A stretch of DNA of 64,000 bases from positions 58,028 through 122,027 of the forward strand of contig JANQQI010000026.1 of NCBI GenBank assembly GCA_028285085.1. Direction: 5' to 3'. Shown in pieces: positions 1 through 10,600 of the stretch. Under the pieces are notes generated by a model, which saw only the letters and a program-made list of their open reading frames with translations, did not search any database and was not told where the DNA came from. The translations under genes were made by a program, and so were the position numbers. The stretch comes from Saprospiraceae bacterium. GTDB taxonomy: Bacteria; Bacteroidota; Bacteroidia; Chitinophagales; Saprospiraceae. How positions within the stretch are numbered: position 1 is the first letter of the stretch; each line of letters begins with the position of its first letter.

Positions 1-1300
1 TAGATTCTCCCCACAGTTTGCCATCATATCCTGTGCTTCTTCTTTAATTGCGGGTGCTTCGGTATCCACCATGATGATGGTCCCTGTGCAAGTAGCCGTT
101 CGGCCACAATTGTCAGTCGCAAAGAAGGTCACATCCGTAAATGGATTATTCAGGCACATACCCAAGCTATTGATGTTGAAATTATTGGTCACTTGAGTCG
201 GAATTCCACAAGAGCTCGTTGCCGTCACGGTAGTTATCCAAGCATTAATCTTGGCCTCGATACCACCAGCACTGTAATCCTCACAATTTAAGAACAGCGC
301 GTTGTCCGGGCAGTCTAAGATCGGACCGTCATTAGCTACAGTGAATACGCGTTCACAGCTAGCCGTTCGACCACAAGCATCGATGACCGTGTATTTATAG
401 CTGTAAGTTGTGCCAGGACAATCAATCGCTCCATTGATCTCTGGTTCGCTAACCATCACGTCATAATCCTGTCCGCAACTAGTTGTCACAACCGCGTAGG
501 CAGGATTCACATTTACCTGTGCGAGGCATTCAATGGTTTGATTGGCCGGGCAAGTGATGGTTGGGCCAGCATTGTTGCCGATGGTAAATATTTGCTCACA
601 GGTAGCAGCGCGACCACACTCATCTTGTACGCGATAAGTATAAGTATAGGTCGTACCTGGGCAATCGGCTGCACCGTTGATTACCGGACCAGAGAGGGTC
701 AAGTTGAAGCCGTAATCACAAGAAGTGGTCACGGTGGCATTATTGACATTCACCATGATATCATCGCTACACTCGACAGTTTGTCCGGCGGGGCAAGAAA
801 TCGTCGGTGGATCATTGTCAATAGTAATAAAACGCGTGCAGGAAGCCATACGACCACATGCATCGATTACCGTGTAAGTATACTCGTAAAGTGCCGTTAC
901 ACAGCCAGCCTGACCGTAAACGACTGGGCCGCTGATATTAATATTGAAGCCAAGGTTACAAGCGCTAGTCACCGTGACGTCTGCTTCACTAACCTGAATG
1001 TCATCTTCACATTCTACCGTCCCATTGGCAATACATTCAATGATCGGTCCTGCATTATCAATCGTAAAGGTCTGTGTACAAGAAGCCGTACGGCCACAGT
1101 CATCCGTAGTGGTATAAGTATAAGCGTAAGTGGTCCCCGGACAATCATCCGGCCCGACTTGTACAGGATCAGAAACTGTAGTGGTCGTCCCCAAGCTACA
1201 ATCCGTCGTTACCGTCGCATTATCTGCACTCACCAGAATATCTGCGAAGCAGCTCACCGTTTGATCCGCGGGGCAAACGATAGTGGGCCCTGCTGGCGGT
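1..1300 (-). repeat. HYR-like repeat block of gene A, shared with genes B and C
   Basis: This part of gene A encodes four to five tandem modules of about 80 residues. Each ends in a D[DAE]CGR-[AT][ST]C signature and starts with a GP-I-CP signature. They are followed by the LFLNCED closing module with two further cysteines. The same modules occur in the same order at 53393-55500 (gene B) and 58146-59715 (gene C). HYR-like domains are immunoglobulin-like folds common in secreted Bacteroidota proteins. Confidence 0.85.
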
Positions 1301-4300
1301 GTAATCATCAAGGTTTGGGTGCATTCGAAAGAGCTGTTATCATCGGCAATGGTATAGGTACGTGTCATCGTTCGACCATTACAAATATCTGTAGGGGGAT
1401 CAAATACATCGACGGCAGTGATCACCAGGTTGCCACAAGGCCCCGGATTATCCGCGATATTACCGCCCAGTGCTTCAAATGAAGCCTCATCTGTAGCCGC
1501 AGCCGGAATAGCATCATTACAAGAAATAGTTCCTAAATCAGTAGGCGGACAGGTGACGTCAAGCACACAACACAGTGGGCAATCCAAGCTGGTGATTTGA
1601 TCACAAGAGCTGATGCTAATTGGCACTAATGAAGGTGGATTATTAATATCAAATGCACCCGTTGCGGCAGTACAAGTGCCCCAGGGTGAATTAAACCATT
1701 GATCTTCATTGTCTACAACGCCATTGCCATTAGAGTCTTCGTGAATGGCCACAAAAGTCGATCCGGCCGTATAGGTAGGACAGATATCAGCGGGCAAGGC
1801 ATCCGAGCAATGATCTGGTACCGGGAAGAGGTGTGAAGTTGGGACTTGCTCCCAGATGCCATTAACATTCCAATCCCAAATAGTATTGGCAAACATGTTA
1901 TTATCGTGCGTATAGGTACGGACCCGCAGCATTCTGAAATCCTGATTATCACAGCCGGCACAATTCACAGTCTGTGCATTAGCTGGGACATCGAAATAAA
2001 AAATGTCCTCGGTATTATTACCATTTCGATTAATCCACTCCCCTACGAAGGTCATATCATTGATGCTATTCCCCAGATATAGCGCCCCCGAGGCCCAACT
2101 CAAAGAGTAGATTCTGAAAGCGATACAGTCAACTCCGGGAGGTACTAATAACCAACCATCTTGCTGGACATTCTCGCCGGAGGTTCTATTCAGTGCACCC
2201 AAAACAAAATCATCCGCATCTACATCATTATCGACCTGATTGTGGATCGTATTTCCTAAAGTCGGCGTAATAATATCCGCCTCGGTTGGATTATCAAAGT
2301 TCGGATGCGAGGGCAAACAAGTTGGACAATTATCATCTCCCGTACTATTCGTGGTACAGGTACCAGAAGCGCCATTGGTAGCATTAAAGGCACAGAAAAT
2401 ACTTTCATTTTCCAGCTGATCGCTCGTACAATTTGCCATATCGTGATCCCAGTATCTGGTCAGCAGGCCGCTTCCCGGAGAAGTTTGTGCATCTATAACC
2501 TGAGGTGTCACTTCATACAGAAACAAGTCGCATTCTAACTCAACGGGAACTAAATCTCCATTATCATCAGTATCTGGAATATTTGAACAGACATTGTCTG
2601 AGCAAAGTGCTTCAACGTAGAATGGAGGACAATCTAAGCAAGTGCTCGTCCCTATCTCCTGACAACTTAAGCGATCTAAAGCAATTAAATCACCTTGTGC
2701 ATTGAATAAGTCACCATCAGCATCTTGATATGCACAGAAAGGAGCCGCGTCAATAACATTAGCTGCAGTAGGTTTATTATTATCTGTATCCCATCCATCA
2801 GGGCCTACTGATTGGAAATACTTTCGAGGAATCGTCTGGAAGCCATCTCCGAAATTCCACTGCACCGGTGTGTTATGGTACCAGCTCTCATCAAAAATAT
2901 AAGCTCGAACGCGAACGACGTGCCAGGTACAGCCATCAACAGTGACCGGAGTAGCACCATCCGTCGTTACATCATAGTTGAATACGTCGCTATTTTGTCC
3001 GTTTGAGCCATCATCCGCCTGACAAGAAGCCTCATTATCGGTATTGTATAAAGGAGGAAAAGAAGTCGCGCCGATCAAACTCATACTCGCTACACCGGCT
3101 CCCATGTATACCGCCTGAGCATCCCAGGCTCTTGGGTTGTTGACTTTTAGTTCAAAACAGGTCAACCCGGGAGGAACGACCAACCAACCATCAAGCTGGG
3201 TTTGTTCGGGTCGAGTAGAATAAAACTGCGTTGCCTGATTGTGGGTACTGCCCAAGAGGGTGAATACATCATTGCCGGTACATCCGGCCTGACCCGCAGG
3301 GCCCGGTGGATTACAAGGATCAACGGGGATTGTATTACACTGATTGAAATGCGCAGGGAGGCCATTGATATCCACACAAGGGAAGGCCACTAAGGCACAA
3401 GAATGTGGATTGATGGAGCTAGGGCAGCAACCTGTATTGCCACATTCTCTGGACCAAATCTGGTGCGTCAGATAGCCATCAAGGCATAATTCTTTTCCGT
3501 CAATAATTACTGGATCAGGCGTACAGGCCAATTGGCAATCGCCAGCTATATCGGGATCTGCACCGTCAACTAAACCATCGCAGTCATTATCTAGTCCATC
3601 ACCGCAAACCTCCGGAGCCGATGGACAGTTACAATCATTGGGTGCTTCACACATCCCCTGAAAGGTCTTTTCAATTCCTGTATTATCACCCACTACGGTA
3701 ATCGTATAGGCCGTACCGGGCATCACAAAGAAGGTAAAGGTTTGTTCTTCTCCAACACCATCTACGGTGGTAATACCACCTACAATCCCCACTCCGGTAA
3801 TGGTATAACTATTATTGGTTTCGCTATTAATCGTTAGGGTTTGTTGATACTCCGTTACACTTTGCGGGCAAGCATCAGCAAATACGTTATCAGGGTTATT
3901 ACAAGCACATCCGGCGACCTGAATATCGATTTCACAAATATTACAAGTGAAGGAAGGCTCATCATTGTAACGGATACAATAAGGCATCAAGGAAAAGTGG
4001 TCCCCTTCTTCTGCATTGGCATCCCCAAAACAAGTTCCTCCGTTAGGGAGGTTAGGCTCGTATAAGTTGTTAGGTGCACTGGTGCAATTACCTGCAGGCC
4101 ATACATTGCCTTCTTCATCCACCAGTACCTCATCAGAATCGATTAGACAGTGCGTGATTGGATTGCAACCTCCGGTGCCTGCTCCTACCGGCGGGGTATT
4201 ATCGCTGGCACTTGTCGCTGCTACAAACCATTGTTCTTCGACAACATCCCAGGTCAAGCCGCCATTGAAACTCCAATCAACAGCCGGATCATACGCTGTA

Positions 4301-5784
4301 TCATCATCATGCGCATAAATGCGCACCCGAATGACCTTCCAAGCACAATCATCAATGGTAGTCGCGGCATTATCCGGGATACAAAAAGAACCGACTACAC
4401 CAGTGGCATTATTTCCAGCTCCGGCTTGCTCATCATTTTCTTCAGTCACCAAAGTCATGCTGTTGAGATCCGCCCCCAGATATAAAGCAACCGAATGATC
4501 TGTGGCACTGCTACCTATCCGAAATTGTATGCATTCAAGATGATTAGCTACGTATAACCAGCCATCCAACTGGAGTTGTTCGTCTTCATTGGCTCCTCCG
4601 GCCTCATCATCAAAATCAATATCTCCCTCATTATCTCCCAGCCATTCTAATCCACAGTTTTCTGCTGCATTGGTTGGCGTACCGGGATGGGCAGGTAATC
4701 CAAAGGCATCTGTGTTGGAGAAAATAGCGCTCCACTGATTCCCGGGGTCTGAATCATTAATATCAAAAGAGGTCTGATCATACCAATAAGTAGAGTATAG
4801 ACAACCTGTACCTGCGGGTTCGTAGTATTCGATCTCTACCGGGAAGGCATCACAGGTAAAATCAGGTTCGCAAGCGTTGTCGTCAATGGCATTTGTTTCC
4901 AATAACTCTAGTGTTCCACAAATCGGGTTATTGGTAAATAACTCATCCCCCAAAGAGGCGATGTTATTATTGTTCTGGTCTTTCTCGTAGAAAGTGCCAT
5001 CCGCATCCCGATAAACCGGGGTACAGAATTCATCCTTTTTCCACATGTATAGGTCATAGGGACATACCATATTGCCGTCTGGTGGTGTCGGCATGCACAC
5101 CCCTACCGAAATTTGAATAACATCTAAGGTAAAAGGCGCAACATTATCAATGTTGATTACCAAGCAATCATAACTTCCAGGCACCTGTACATACCCGTCC
5201 TGATTGGTTGAAGTGGTCCCGGTAATCAAAGCAGAGTTGCCAGAAACCGCAAAGCGACTTTGGCCGTTCATCAAATTAACATTGATCGGATTGCCGGCGC
5301 AATCAGAAAAGTTGATCGTCGTAAAGGTTTCCAAATCACCGATAAAGACATAGGGATTCGTAACGGTCTCACAGAAATTGTAAGTCGCATCCAAATTTCC
5401 GCCATCGGTACTAGAATAATTAATTCGCCCCCCGTCAACAACGATATTATCCACATCGCCAATCCCGGCACCAGAAGGTGTTCCGGTAACGGTAATGCTA
5501 GTAGTCCCTGAATTCTCAAGTTCAGTAGTTACGCAAAAACCGCCAGGCAAAAAACCTATGTTCTCATCTTCATGATCAATTGAATAGATTCCAAATCCAG
5601 ACGCACAAGCGGCCGGGGTACCGGGTACATCAGTAGTACCATCGGCATTCTGTGTGGCAGGAGTGCCCAGAGGTGTGTTTTGAGCGACTAAGGGGTCGCT
5701 TTGGAATAAGAAAAATACAGCAAGCAGCAAGCTAAAGATATACTGTATTCCTTTGAGCTTAATAAGGAGTGAACGCTCAGTCAT
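1..5784 (-). CDS. Giant secreted multidomain protein (gene A), C-terminus cut by window edge
   Basis: This reading frame stays open from an ATG at 5784 to base 1, about 1,928 codons, and runs off the window, so the C-terminus is missing. It begins with a signal peptide (hydrophobic IFSLLLAVFFLF, then LVAQ). Next come cysteine-rich regions containing three related modules with a DGWL-V core and a YLG/YMG motif (about 4850-4010, 3420-2700 and 2430-1700), and one GDGLDNDCDG motif near 3590. From about 1650 to the edge lie tandem HYR-like repeats of about 80 residues (GPTI-CP ... TDDCGRTASC), then an LFLNCEDY module. Genes B and C carry the same repeat series followed by a type IX sorting domain, so A probably ends that way too. 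The role is unknown; a cell-surface or adhesin-like function is inference. Confidence 0.93.
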   Translation of the reverse strand, partial: MTERSLLIKLKGIQYIFSLLLAVFFLFQSDPLVAQNTPLGTPATQNADGTTDVPGTPAACASGFGIYSIDHEDENIGFLPGGFCVTTELENSGTTSITVTGTPSGAGIGDVDNIVVDGGRINYSSTDGGNLDATYNFCETVTNPYVFIGDLETFTTINFSDCAGNPINVNLMNGQSRFAVSGNSALITGTTSTNQDGYVQVPGSYDCLVINIDNVAPFTLDVIQISVGVCMPTPPDGNMVCPYDLYMWKKDEFCTPVYRDADGTFYEKDQNNNNIASLGDELFTNNPICGTLELLETNAIDDNACEPDFTCDAFPVEIEYYEPAGTGCLYSTYWYDQTSFDINDSDPGNQWSAIFSNTDAFGLPAHPGTPTNAAENCGLEWLGDNEGDIDFDDEAGGANEDEQLQLDGWLYVANHLECIQFRIGSSATDHSVALYLGADLNSMTLVTEENDEQAGAGNNATGVVGSFCIPDNAATTIDDCAWKVIRVRIYAHDDDTAYDPAVDWSFNGGLTWDVVEEQWFVAATSASDNTPPVGAGTGGCNPITHCLIDSDEVLVDEEGNVWPAGNCTSAPNNLYEPNLPNGGTCFGDANAEEGDHFSLMPYCIRYNDEPSFTCNICEIDIQVAGCACNNPDNVFADACPQSVTEYQQTLTINSETNNSYTITGVGIVGGITTVDGVGEEQTFTFFVMPGTAYTITVVGDNTGIEKTFQGMCEAPNDCNCPSAPEVCGDGLDNDCDGLVDGADPDIAGDCQLACTPDPVIIDGKELCLDGYLTHQIWSRECGNTGCCPSSINPHSCALVAFPCVDINGLPAHFNQCNTIPVDPCNPPGPAGQAGCTGNDVFTLLGSTHNQATQFYSTRPEQTQLDGWLVVPPGLTCFELKVNNPRAWDAQAVYMGAGVASMSLIGATSFPPLYNTDNEASCQADDGSNGQNSDVFNYDVTTDGATPVTVDGCTWHVVRVRAYIFDESWYHNTPVQWNFGDGFQTIPRKYFQSVGPDGWDTDNNKPTAANVIDAAPFCAYQDADGDLFNAQGDLIALDRLSCQEIGTSTCLDCPPFYVEALCSDNVCSNIPDTDDNGDLVPVELECDLFLYEVTPQVIDAQTSPGSGLLTRYWDHDMANCTSDQLENESIFCAFNATNGASGTCTTNSTGDDNCPTCLPSHPNFDNPTEADIITPTLGNTIHNQVDNDVDADDFVLGALNRTSGENVQQDGWLLVPPGVDCIAFRIYSLSWASGALYLGNSINDMTFVGEWINRNGNNTEDIFYFDVPANAQTVNCAGCDNQDFRMLRVRTYTHDNNMFANTIWDWNVNGIWEQVPTSHLFPVPDHCSDALPADICPTYTAGSTFVAIHEDSNGNGVVDNEDQWFNSPWGTCTAATGAFDINNPPSLVPISISSCDQITSLDCPLCCVLDVTCPPTDLGTISCNDAIPAAATDEASFEALGGNIADNPGPCGNLVITAVDVFDPPTDICNGRTMTRTYTIADDNSSFECTQTLMITPPAGPTIVCPADQTVSCFADILVSADNATVTTDCSLGTTTTVSDPVQVGPDDCPGTTYAYTYTTTDDCGRTASCTQTFTIDNAGPIIECIANGTVECEDDIQVSEADVTVTSACNLGFNINISGPVVYGQAGCVTALYEYTYTVIDACGRMASCTRFITIDNDPPTISCPAGQTVECSDDIMVNVNNATVTTSCDYGFNLTLSGPVINGAADCPGTTYTYTYRVQDECGRAATCEQIFTIGNNAGPTITCPANQTIECLAQVNVNPAYAVVTTSCGQDYDVMVSEPEINGAIDCPGTTYSYKYTVIDACGRTASCERVFTVANDGPILDCPDNALFLNCEDYSAGGIEAKINAWITTVTATSSCGIPTQVTNNFNINSLGMCLNNPFTDVTFFATDNCGRTATCTGTIIMVDTEAPAIKEEAQDMMANCGENL

Positions 5785-6021
5785 AAGTAATTTTTTAATA
5801 GTAAAAAAATGGTTTCATTTAGTTTTTAAAGCATAGGAAGAGCTATCACTTCCGATGGAAGTAGCCTAATCCATTGCGATCTAGTAGGTTTAGAAGTAAT
5901 TTTAATATAAAACCCTTTGCTGATCTTTCATGGTGACCAGCAAACTGTGTAATCAGAAATGAGACATCATTCCAAAAGAGAATGATGCATATTTCTAATC
6001 AATAAAATCAGTTTTCGGAGT

Positions 6022-6055
6022 ACTATGATTTGCTTCAGTGAAGGAGGATCATAGT
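6022..6055. other. Hairpin with nested hairpin in the gene A leader region
   Basis: Arms ACTATGAT (6022-6029) and ATCATAGT (6048-6055) pair perfectly. The loop itself contains CTTC-AGT-GAAG, which can form a small inner stem. A run of T follows on the plus strand. The stretch 6024-6041 also resembles part of the 33-base repeat found at 12533 and 12737. It could be a terminator for a short plus-strand transcript or a leader structure for gene A. Confidence 0.5.
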
Positions 6056-6130
6056 TTTTGTGTTTGTAAGAGTTAAAAGACCCTTTTTTAGAAGCTAATT
6101 GACAGGTTTTGGGAGTCAATATTTTGGGAT

Positions 6131-6138
6131 CAAAAGTA
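6131..6138 (-). promoter_or_regulatory. Candidate -7 element for gene A
   Basis: On the minus strand this reads TACTTTTG, an exact match to the Bacteroidota -7 consensus TAnnTTTG. A TTTG lies 23 bases further upstream (6162-6165), somewhat longer than the usual 19-21 base spacing. It would give a leader of about 340 bases ahead of the ATG at 5784. Confidence 0.35.
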
Positions 6139-6415
6139 GTTGTAGTGAGTTATCTATGTCACAAATTTAATAAACCGCAAATAAACCTCAGACTCAAAAG
6201 TGATGTTTGACAATAAATGAGTGATGTTTGTAAACCAGGCTGAGATATTTGTTTTTTTGTCAAAAAATAGTCTCAGAACTGATTTAAACTTATTCTAACT
6301 GTCTAGAAGCGAAATCATTGATTTCCATACTACTTCAGCTATTTTTATCCGCAGGCGGTTCTCTCCGTCAAATGTCCACCGGATATTTGGTTTCGAAGAA
6401 ACTTTACTGCGTTCA

Positions 6416-6450
6416 CATAGCCTCTGGCTATGCTCCCTACCAGAGGTAGG
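6416..6450. repeat. Tandem hairpin pair with complementary loops
   Basis: Two hairpins stand four bases apart. The first is CATAGCC-TCT-GGCTATG (6416-6432), the second CCTACC-AGA-GGTAGG (6436-6450). The tops of the two, CCTCTGG and CCAGAGG, are exact reverse complements, so they could pair with each other. The arrangement resembles bacterial REP/BIME-type intergenic elements. Confidence 0.55.
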
Positions 6451-6523
6451 TAAACTCAAAATGAATTTCGTCTTGAAAATCAAGCACTTACTTTTAGTCT
6501 ATTTCCAAAAGTTTATATCAGTT

Positions 6524-7264
6524 CTAGATTTTATTCAATAAATCCAAAAGGTCATCCTTAAAAGTGCGGCCCATGGGTATCGTTTCATCTCCAATCAAGA
6601 TTTCCCCCTTTTGTGTATCGATACTATTAATCAAGGCAGCCTGAACCAAATAACGTTGATGTACGCGTACAAAAATGTTTGGAGGGACACGTTGAATTAT
6701 CCGAGCCAGAGAGATGCGTACGGCGTGCTTTTTCTGTTCGGTATGCAAAATGCAATAATTGCCTTCTGAGAGGATCCACTGAATCTCTCGAAATTTTACT
6801 TTTTGGAGGATCGCTCCATTTTTCACAAAAATGCAATCCTTCAAAATGAAATCTTCCTCTTCGGACTTGCTTTCTTTTTGCAATTTCGCACTTTTCAAAG
6901 CTGTTTTGAGCGTCGAATCCAACGTCAGATTATTAAAAGGCTTGATCAAGTAAGCGTAGGGATTAGTCTCCTTTGCTTTTTCATAAACATCCGCCGTATC
7001 GTAGCCAGTAATAAATATGATAGGTATCTCAAGGTGTTGAACACGTCTCGCCACTTCTATACCCGTTAATTCGCCTTTGATATCAATATCCATTAAAATC
7101 AGATCTGGCGGTTCGCGTCTTATTAGTGCCAAGGCCTGGGTGGAATTATCTACACGATCCGGCTTGGGATAACCCAACTCATATAATGCGACTTCAAGGG
7201 TAAGCGCACTGGAAGGGTCATCTTCGACAATTAAGAGCTTGGGGTGATTCATTGGTTCTTTCAT
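6524..7264 (-). CDS. LytTR-family response regulator
   Basis: A 246-residue DNA-binding response regulator. The receiver domain (about residues 9-120) has the acidic pair E14-D15-D16, phosphoacceptor Asp59 in LILMDID, Thr86 in FITGYD and Lys108 in YLIKPF. The C-terminal part (about 145-245) is a LytTR DNA-binding domain, with the signature VRVHQRYLV. Translation can start at the ATG at 7264 or at Met5 (7252); both keep the receiver intact. The propeller sensor kinase lies 417 bases upstream in the same orientation and lacks its own receiver, so it is a likely partner, by inference. The target genes are unknown; gene A lies directly downstream. Confidence 0.92.
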   Translation of the reverse strand: MKEPMNHPKLLIVEDDPSSALTLEVALYELGYPKPDRVDNSTQALALIRREPPDLILMDIDIKGELTGIEVARRVQHLEIPIIFITGYDTADVYEKAKETNPYAYLIKPFNNLTLDSTLKTALKSAKLQKESKSEEEDFILKDCIFVKNGAILQKVKFREIQWILSEGNYCILHTEQKKHAVRISLARIIQRVPPNIFVRVHQRYLVQAALINSIDTQKGEILIGDETIPMGRTFKDDLLDLLNKI

Positions 7265-7681
7265 CCTTTTTCACCTTGACACTTCTGATAATAGTCCTCA
7301 GTATCAAAGTATTAACTGTTTATTTTTTAGTGGTCAACACACTGTAGCTCCTCACTACAGTAGAGCGCGATTCCGTATGCAAGAGTGTGAATTTATACTG
7401 GTATTTGGTAACTAATCCCAACAGCGATACGCTAGAAAATATAGGTAATGATTTTTGGGATGTATGAGATTTGGGCTGGCTTTAATTCAAATGATGCCCA
7501 TGACAAATGTAAGAAATCCAATTTCTTTTTCGGTAGGATAAATAAGAAAATAAACCCTTTGTCTAAACTAAGGCATTACAATCACTCCATTTTATCGTAA
7601 ATGAAGGAAGTACTCAATTAGAGATTGTTGAACGATTTCACTAGGCTCAATCCCGATGTTCAAAGCTTTGAAAAACAGTGC
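7265..7681. other. Noncoding region, 417 bases, between kinase and regulator
   Basis: I see no gene here. A hairpin ACTGTAG-ctcctca-CTACAGT lies at 7341-7361. The 11 bases ctcctcactac inside it recur at 12607-12617 in the structured region at 12.5 kb. I found no convincing minus-strand promoter for the regulator. The gap may mean the regulator is transcribed separately from the kinase. Confidence 0.5.
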
Positions 7682-10600
7682 TTAACGTGCGTGCAACAGT
7701 AATAAGGTAAAGATACTACCAGCCCCCGGAGTCGACTGCACCTTTAGATCACCACCATTCAACACGGCCAATTCTTTGCTTACACTTAAACCAAGGCCAG
7801 TCCCCTTTTCACCCGCGGTACCTATCGTCGATTTATGCTTTTGCAATGCAAAAATACTCGTCAATCGATCGGCGGTAATACCCATCCCATTGTCCTTTAT
7901 GGATAACTCAAGATATCGGTCGGTCACCACCGTAAACAGCTCAATCCGACCTCCTATGGGAGTGAATTTAACAGCATTGTTTAGCAGGTTCCGTAGGATA
8001 GTCAAAGTGGCCTGCTGATCCGTCCACGCCATCAGATCAACCGCGATATCCAGCACAATCGATTGTTGCTTTGCATTCATATCGGCCTTTACATTTTCGA
8101 TGCTGGATTGTACCAAGGAACGTACCGACCAATTCTGGGACTGTAGAGAAGTGGTCTTAAGATTTTGGTGGCTCCAATTAAGCAAATTATCGAGTAAACG
8201 ATTGAGCTTAGATACCGAATGGTCCACTGAATCACCAAAAGCCAGCAGTCTTTCTTCCTGCCTGCTTTCGATCAGGTATTTCAATTTCTTTCCCGTATCC
8301 TGCAACCCAAATGCAGGTGCCCGCAAATCATGCGCTACGATAGAAAATAAACGATCCTTGGTTTGATTCAAGGCTTCTAGCTCCTCCTTTTGGGTTCTAA
8401 TTTTTTGTGTTCGTTCCAAAACTTCCTTTTCCAGACGCAGCGCTCGTTTTTCTAGTTGGCGGGTACGCCATTTTATCCAAGCCCACACTAATCCACCTAA
8501 CGTCAAAACTACAGCCAGGATAAACCAGGTTTTCAAGTAAAATGGCCGAACCATTACAATGGGGATGGAAACGGCTTCCGACCAACGGGCCCCGGTGCCC
8601 TGCGCCTTGAGCTGTAAGGTGTAATTACCATAAGGTAAGCCAGCGAGTTGTAGACTATTTGATTTTTGATAATTCCAGCTTTCATCATATCCCAACACCC
8701 GATAAGCATAGGTAATATTTCCACCACTCAAATAATCCAATAAAGCATAATCAATAACTACAGCATCTTCCGTTGAGGATAATGAAATCGTTCTATTCTG
8801 AAAGAAGTCGACCGTCACATTACTAAAATTGGACGTTTGACGATTAAATAAACGTACTTTAGTGATCTGAAAAGGAAGATCATCTTCCATCAATTGATTC
8901 GCCGACAAACTATCTGGATGGAAAACGGTATATCCTGCCAGTCCTCCAAAAATCAAGCGGCCATCGGCAGTTTGGTAATGCGCGTGGCGATTGAATTCGA
9001 TATGTGGAATCCCGTCACGAGGCAAAAAAACCTGAGCAACCCGCGACTCTCGGTTAAATTGTACCAGACCATTCTCAGTAGGAATCCAAAAGTTCTGCTT
9101 ACGATCTTCATAGATAGCATGCAAGGTTAAATTCAAAAACCCGTGCTGTTTATCGTAAGTATCCCAAGTATCCTTAGTCCGATCCCAACGAATTAATCCT
9201 TGGCCGTGTGTCGCCAACCAAAAGATTTCATCGGATTCGGGAAAGATAAAGCCAAAGTTCTTAGCCGGACAATTACCAAGTTCAAGACTGTAGCGTTTGA
9301 TCACTTTGCGTTCTAAAGGATCAAAAAGGAACAATCCATTTTTTGCCGCCATCCAGAGGCCCTCCTCATTTTCGTAAAAATGATAGACATATTTCGGTAC
9401 CGCAGTATGGCTTGGCCTATCCAAAGGAATCGCTTGACCAGAAGGATCGAGATAGCCAAATTCATTAAAAAAACTCAACCAGAGTGTTTTGGTTTGTTGA
9501 TCGCGAAAGGCTATACTAGCTCCACCCCATCTGCTCAGATCAGACTCTATTTTCTGAGTTATTAAGGGAGTATCGACCGCATCGGATGGAATAACCAATT
9601 TAAAAAAGTATCCCTTGGACAAATAAGTGGTATCCCCATCTTGCATAAAATCAGTACCGTAACCTCTGCCCTTTTCCCAAAATTTAGTGACTTCGTCACT
9701 TTGTAAATCAATGACACGATGTCCCCGGTAAGTATTGACCAAAAGGCGATTGGGCGCTATTTCCATGATCCCCCGACAACTGTAGGCCGGATCTTTTCCA
9801 GCCAAATAATTCTTAAAAGGAATCCGACTGAGATTGATAAAAAATAAACCATCATCTGTTCCTACCCAAAGGTTCCCCTGATCATCCGATTCGACTGCCT
9901 GAATAATCTCTGAACCACTGAGTTTTGGGATATCTTTAAAATCAAAAATACGGTTCCCCTGTTCATCATCAGCGACCAGATGATGATACAACATTTTCCA
10001 TTCTAAGCTTTGATTGTCTTTCCAAAGATTTAGAATATCGGACTTTAGAATATTCAAATATCCGTTCGGCAGGTCAATTATAAAACTCGAATCGATCTGA
10101 AAATTTTGTTGATGATCTAAATAATAAACGCTAGGGGTAATTCCGAAAGTAGGATGAAAAGTATTGGTAACCACCCTGAGTTGACCGTCTTCATCTAGAT
10201 CAAATTCACGAACATGATGTTCTACTTTTGGATCGACACTTTGTTGAATAATAATCCCCTCTTGAGCATTGACCAAGCGTACATCCTTCCCTTTCCCCAT
10301 CCAAACCGTATCTTCAGCTACTGGATAGACGCGCCAATCTTTGAAGTAATTTCGGGGCATCTCTAATTGCAGCTCAAACTGATCATCCTTGAGTAGGTAG
10401 ATGCGATGATAATTCACCATTAGCCAAATGTCATCTCCAAGGATCTTAACATCAGTGATTTCTTTTTCAGTAAAGGGGGCAGAAGTGCCAAATACCTCAC
10501 GAAAAGAGGCAAAAGTTTGCCGTTTGGGCAGGAATATATCGACCTCGATATCATCATCTGCTCGATAGGGATTACGTTTTTCATATTGCAATATCCATAA

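Larger units (their letters stand above)
5785..6523. other. Noncoding region, 739 bases, upstream of gene A
   Basis: This AT-rich gap lies between the ATG of gene A and the stop of the LytTR regulator, both on the minus strand. I see no credible gene. It holds a candidate minus-strand promoter (6131-6138), a hairpin at 6022-6055 and a pair of adjacent hairpins at 6416-6450, listed separately. If the promoter call is right, gene A has a leader of about 340 bases. Confidence 0.7.

Noticed and set aside
538..5511. Many plus-strand open frames opposite gene A (for example 538-1482, 4016-4485)
   Set aside because: They lie antisense to a long coherent coding frame with clear domain repeats and show no family signatures. 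They arise from the stop-poor repeat sequence of the opposite strand.
6295..6483. 62-residue minus-strand frame
   Set aside because: It covers the paired hairpins at 6416-6450. The sequence is better explained as a noncoding repeat element than as a protein.
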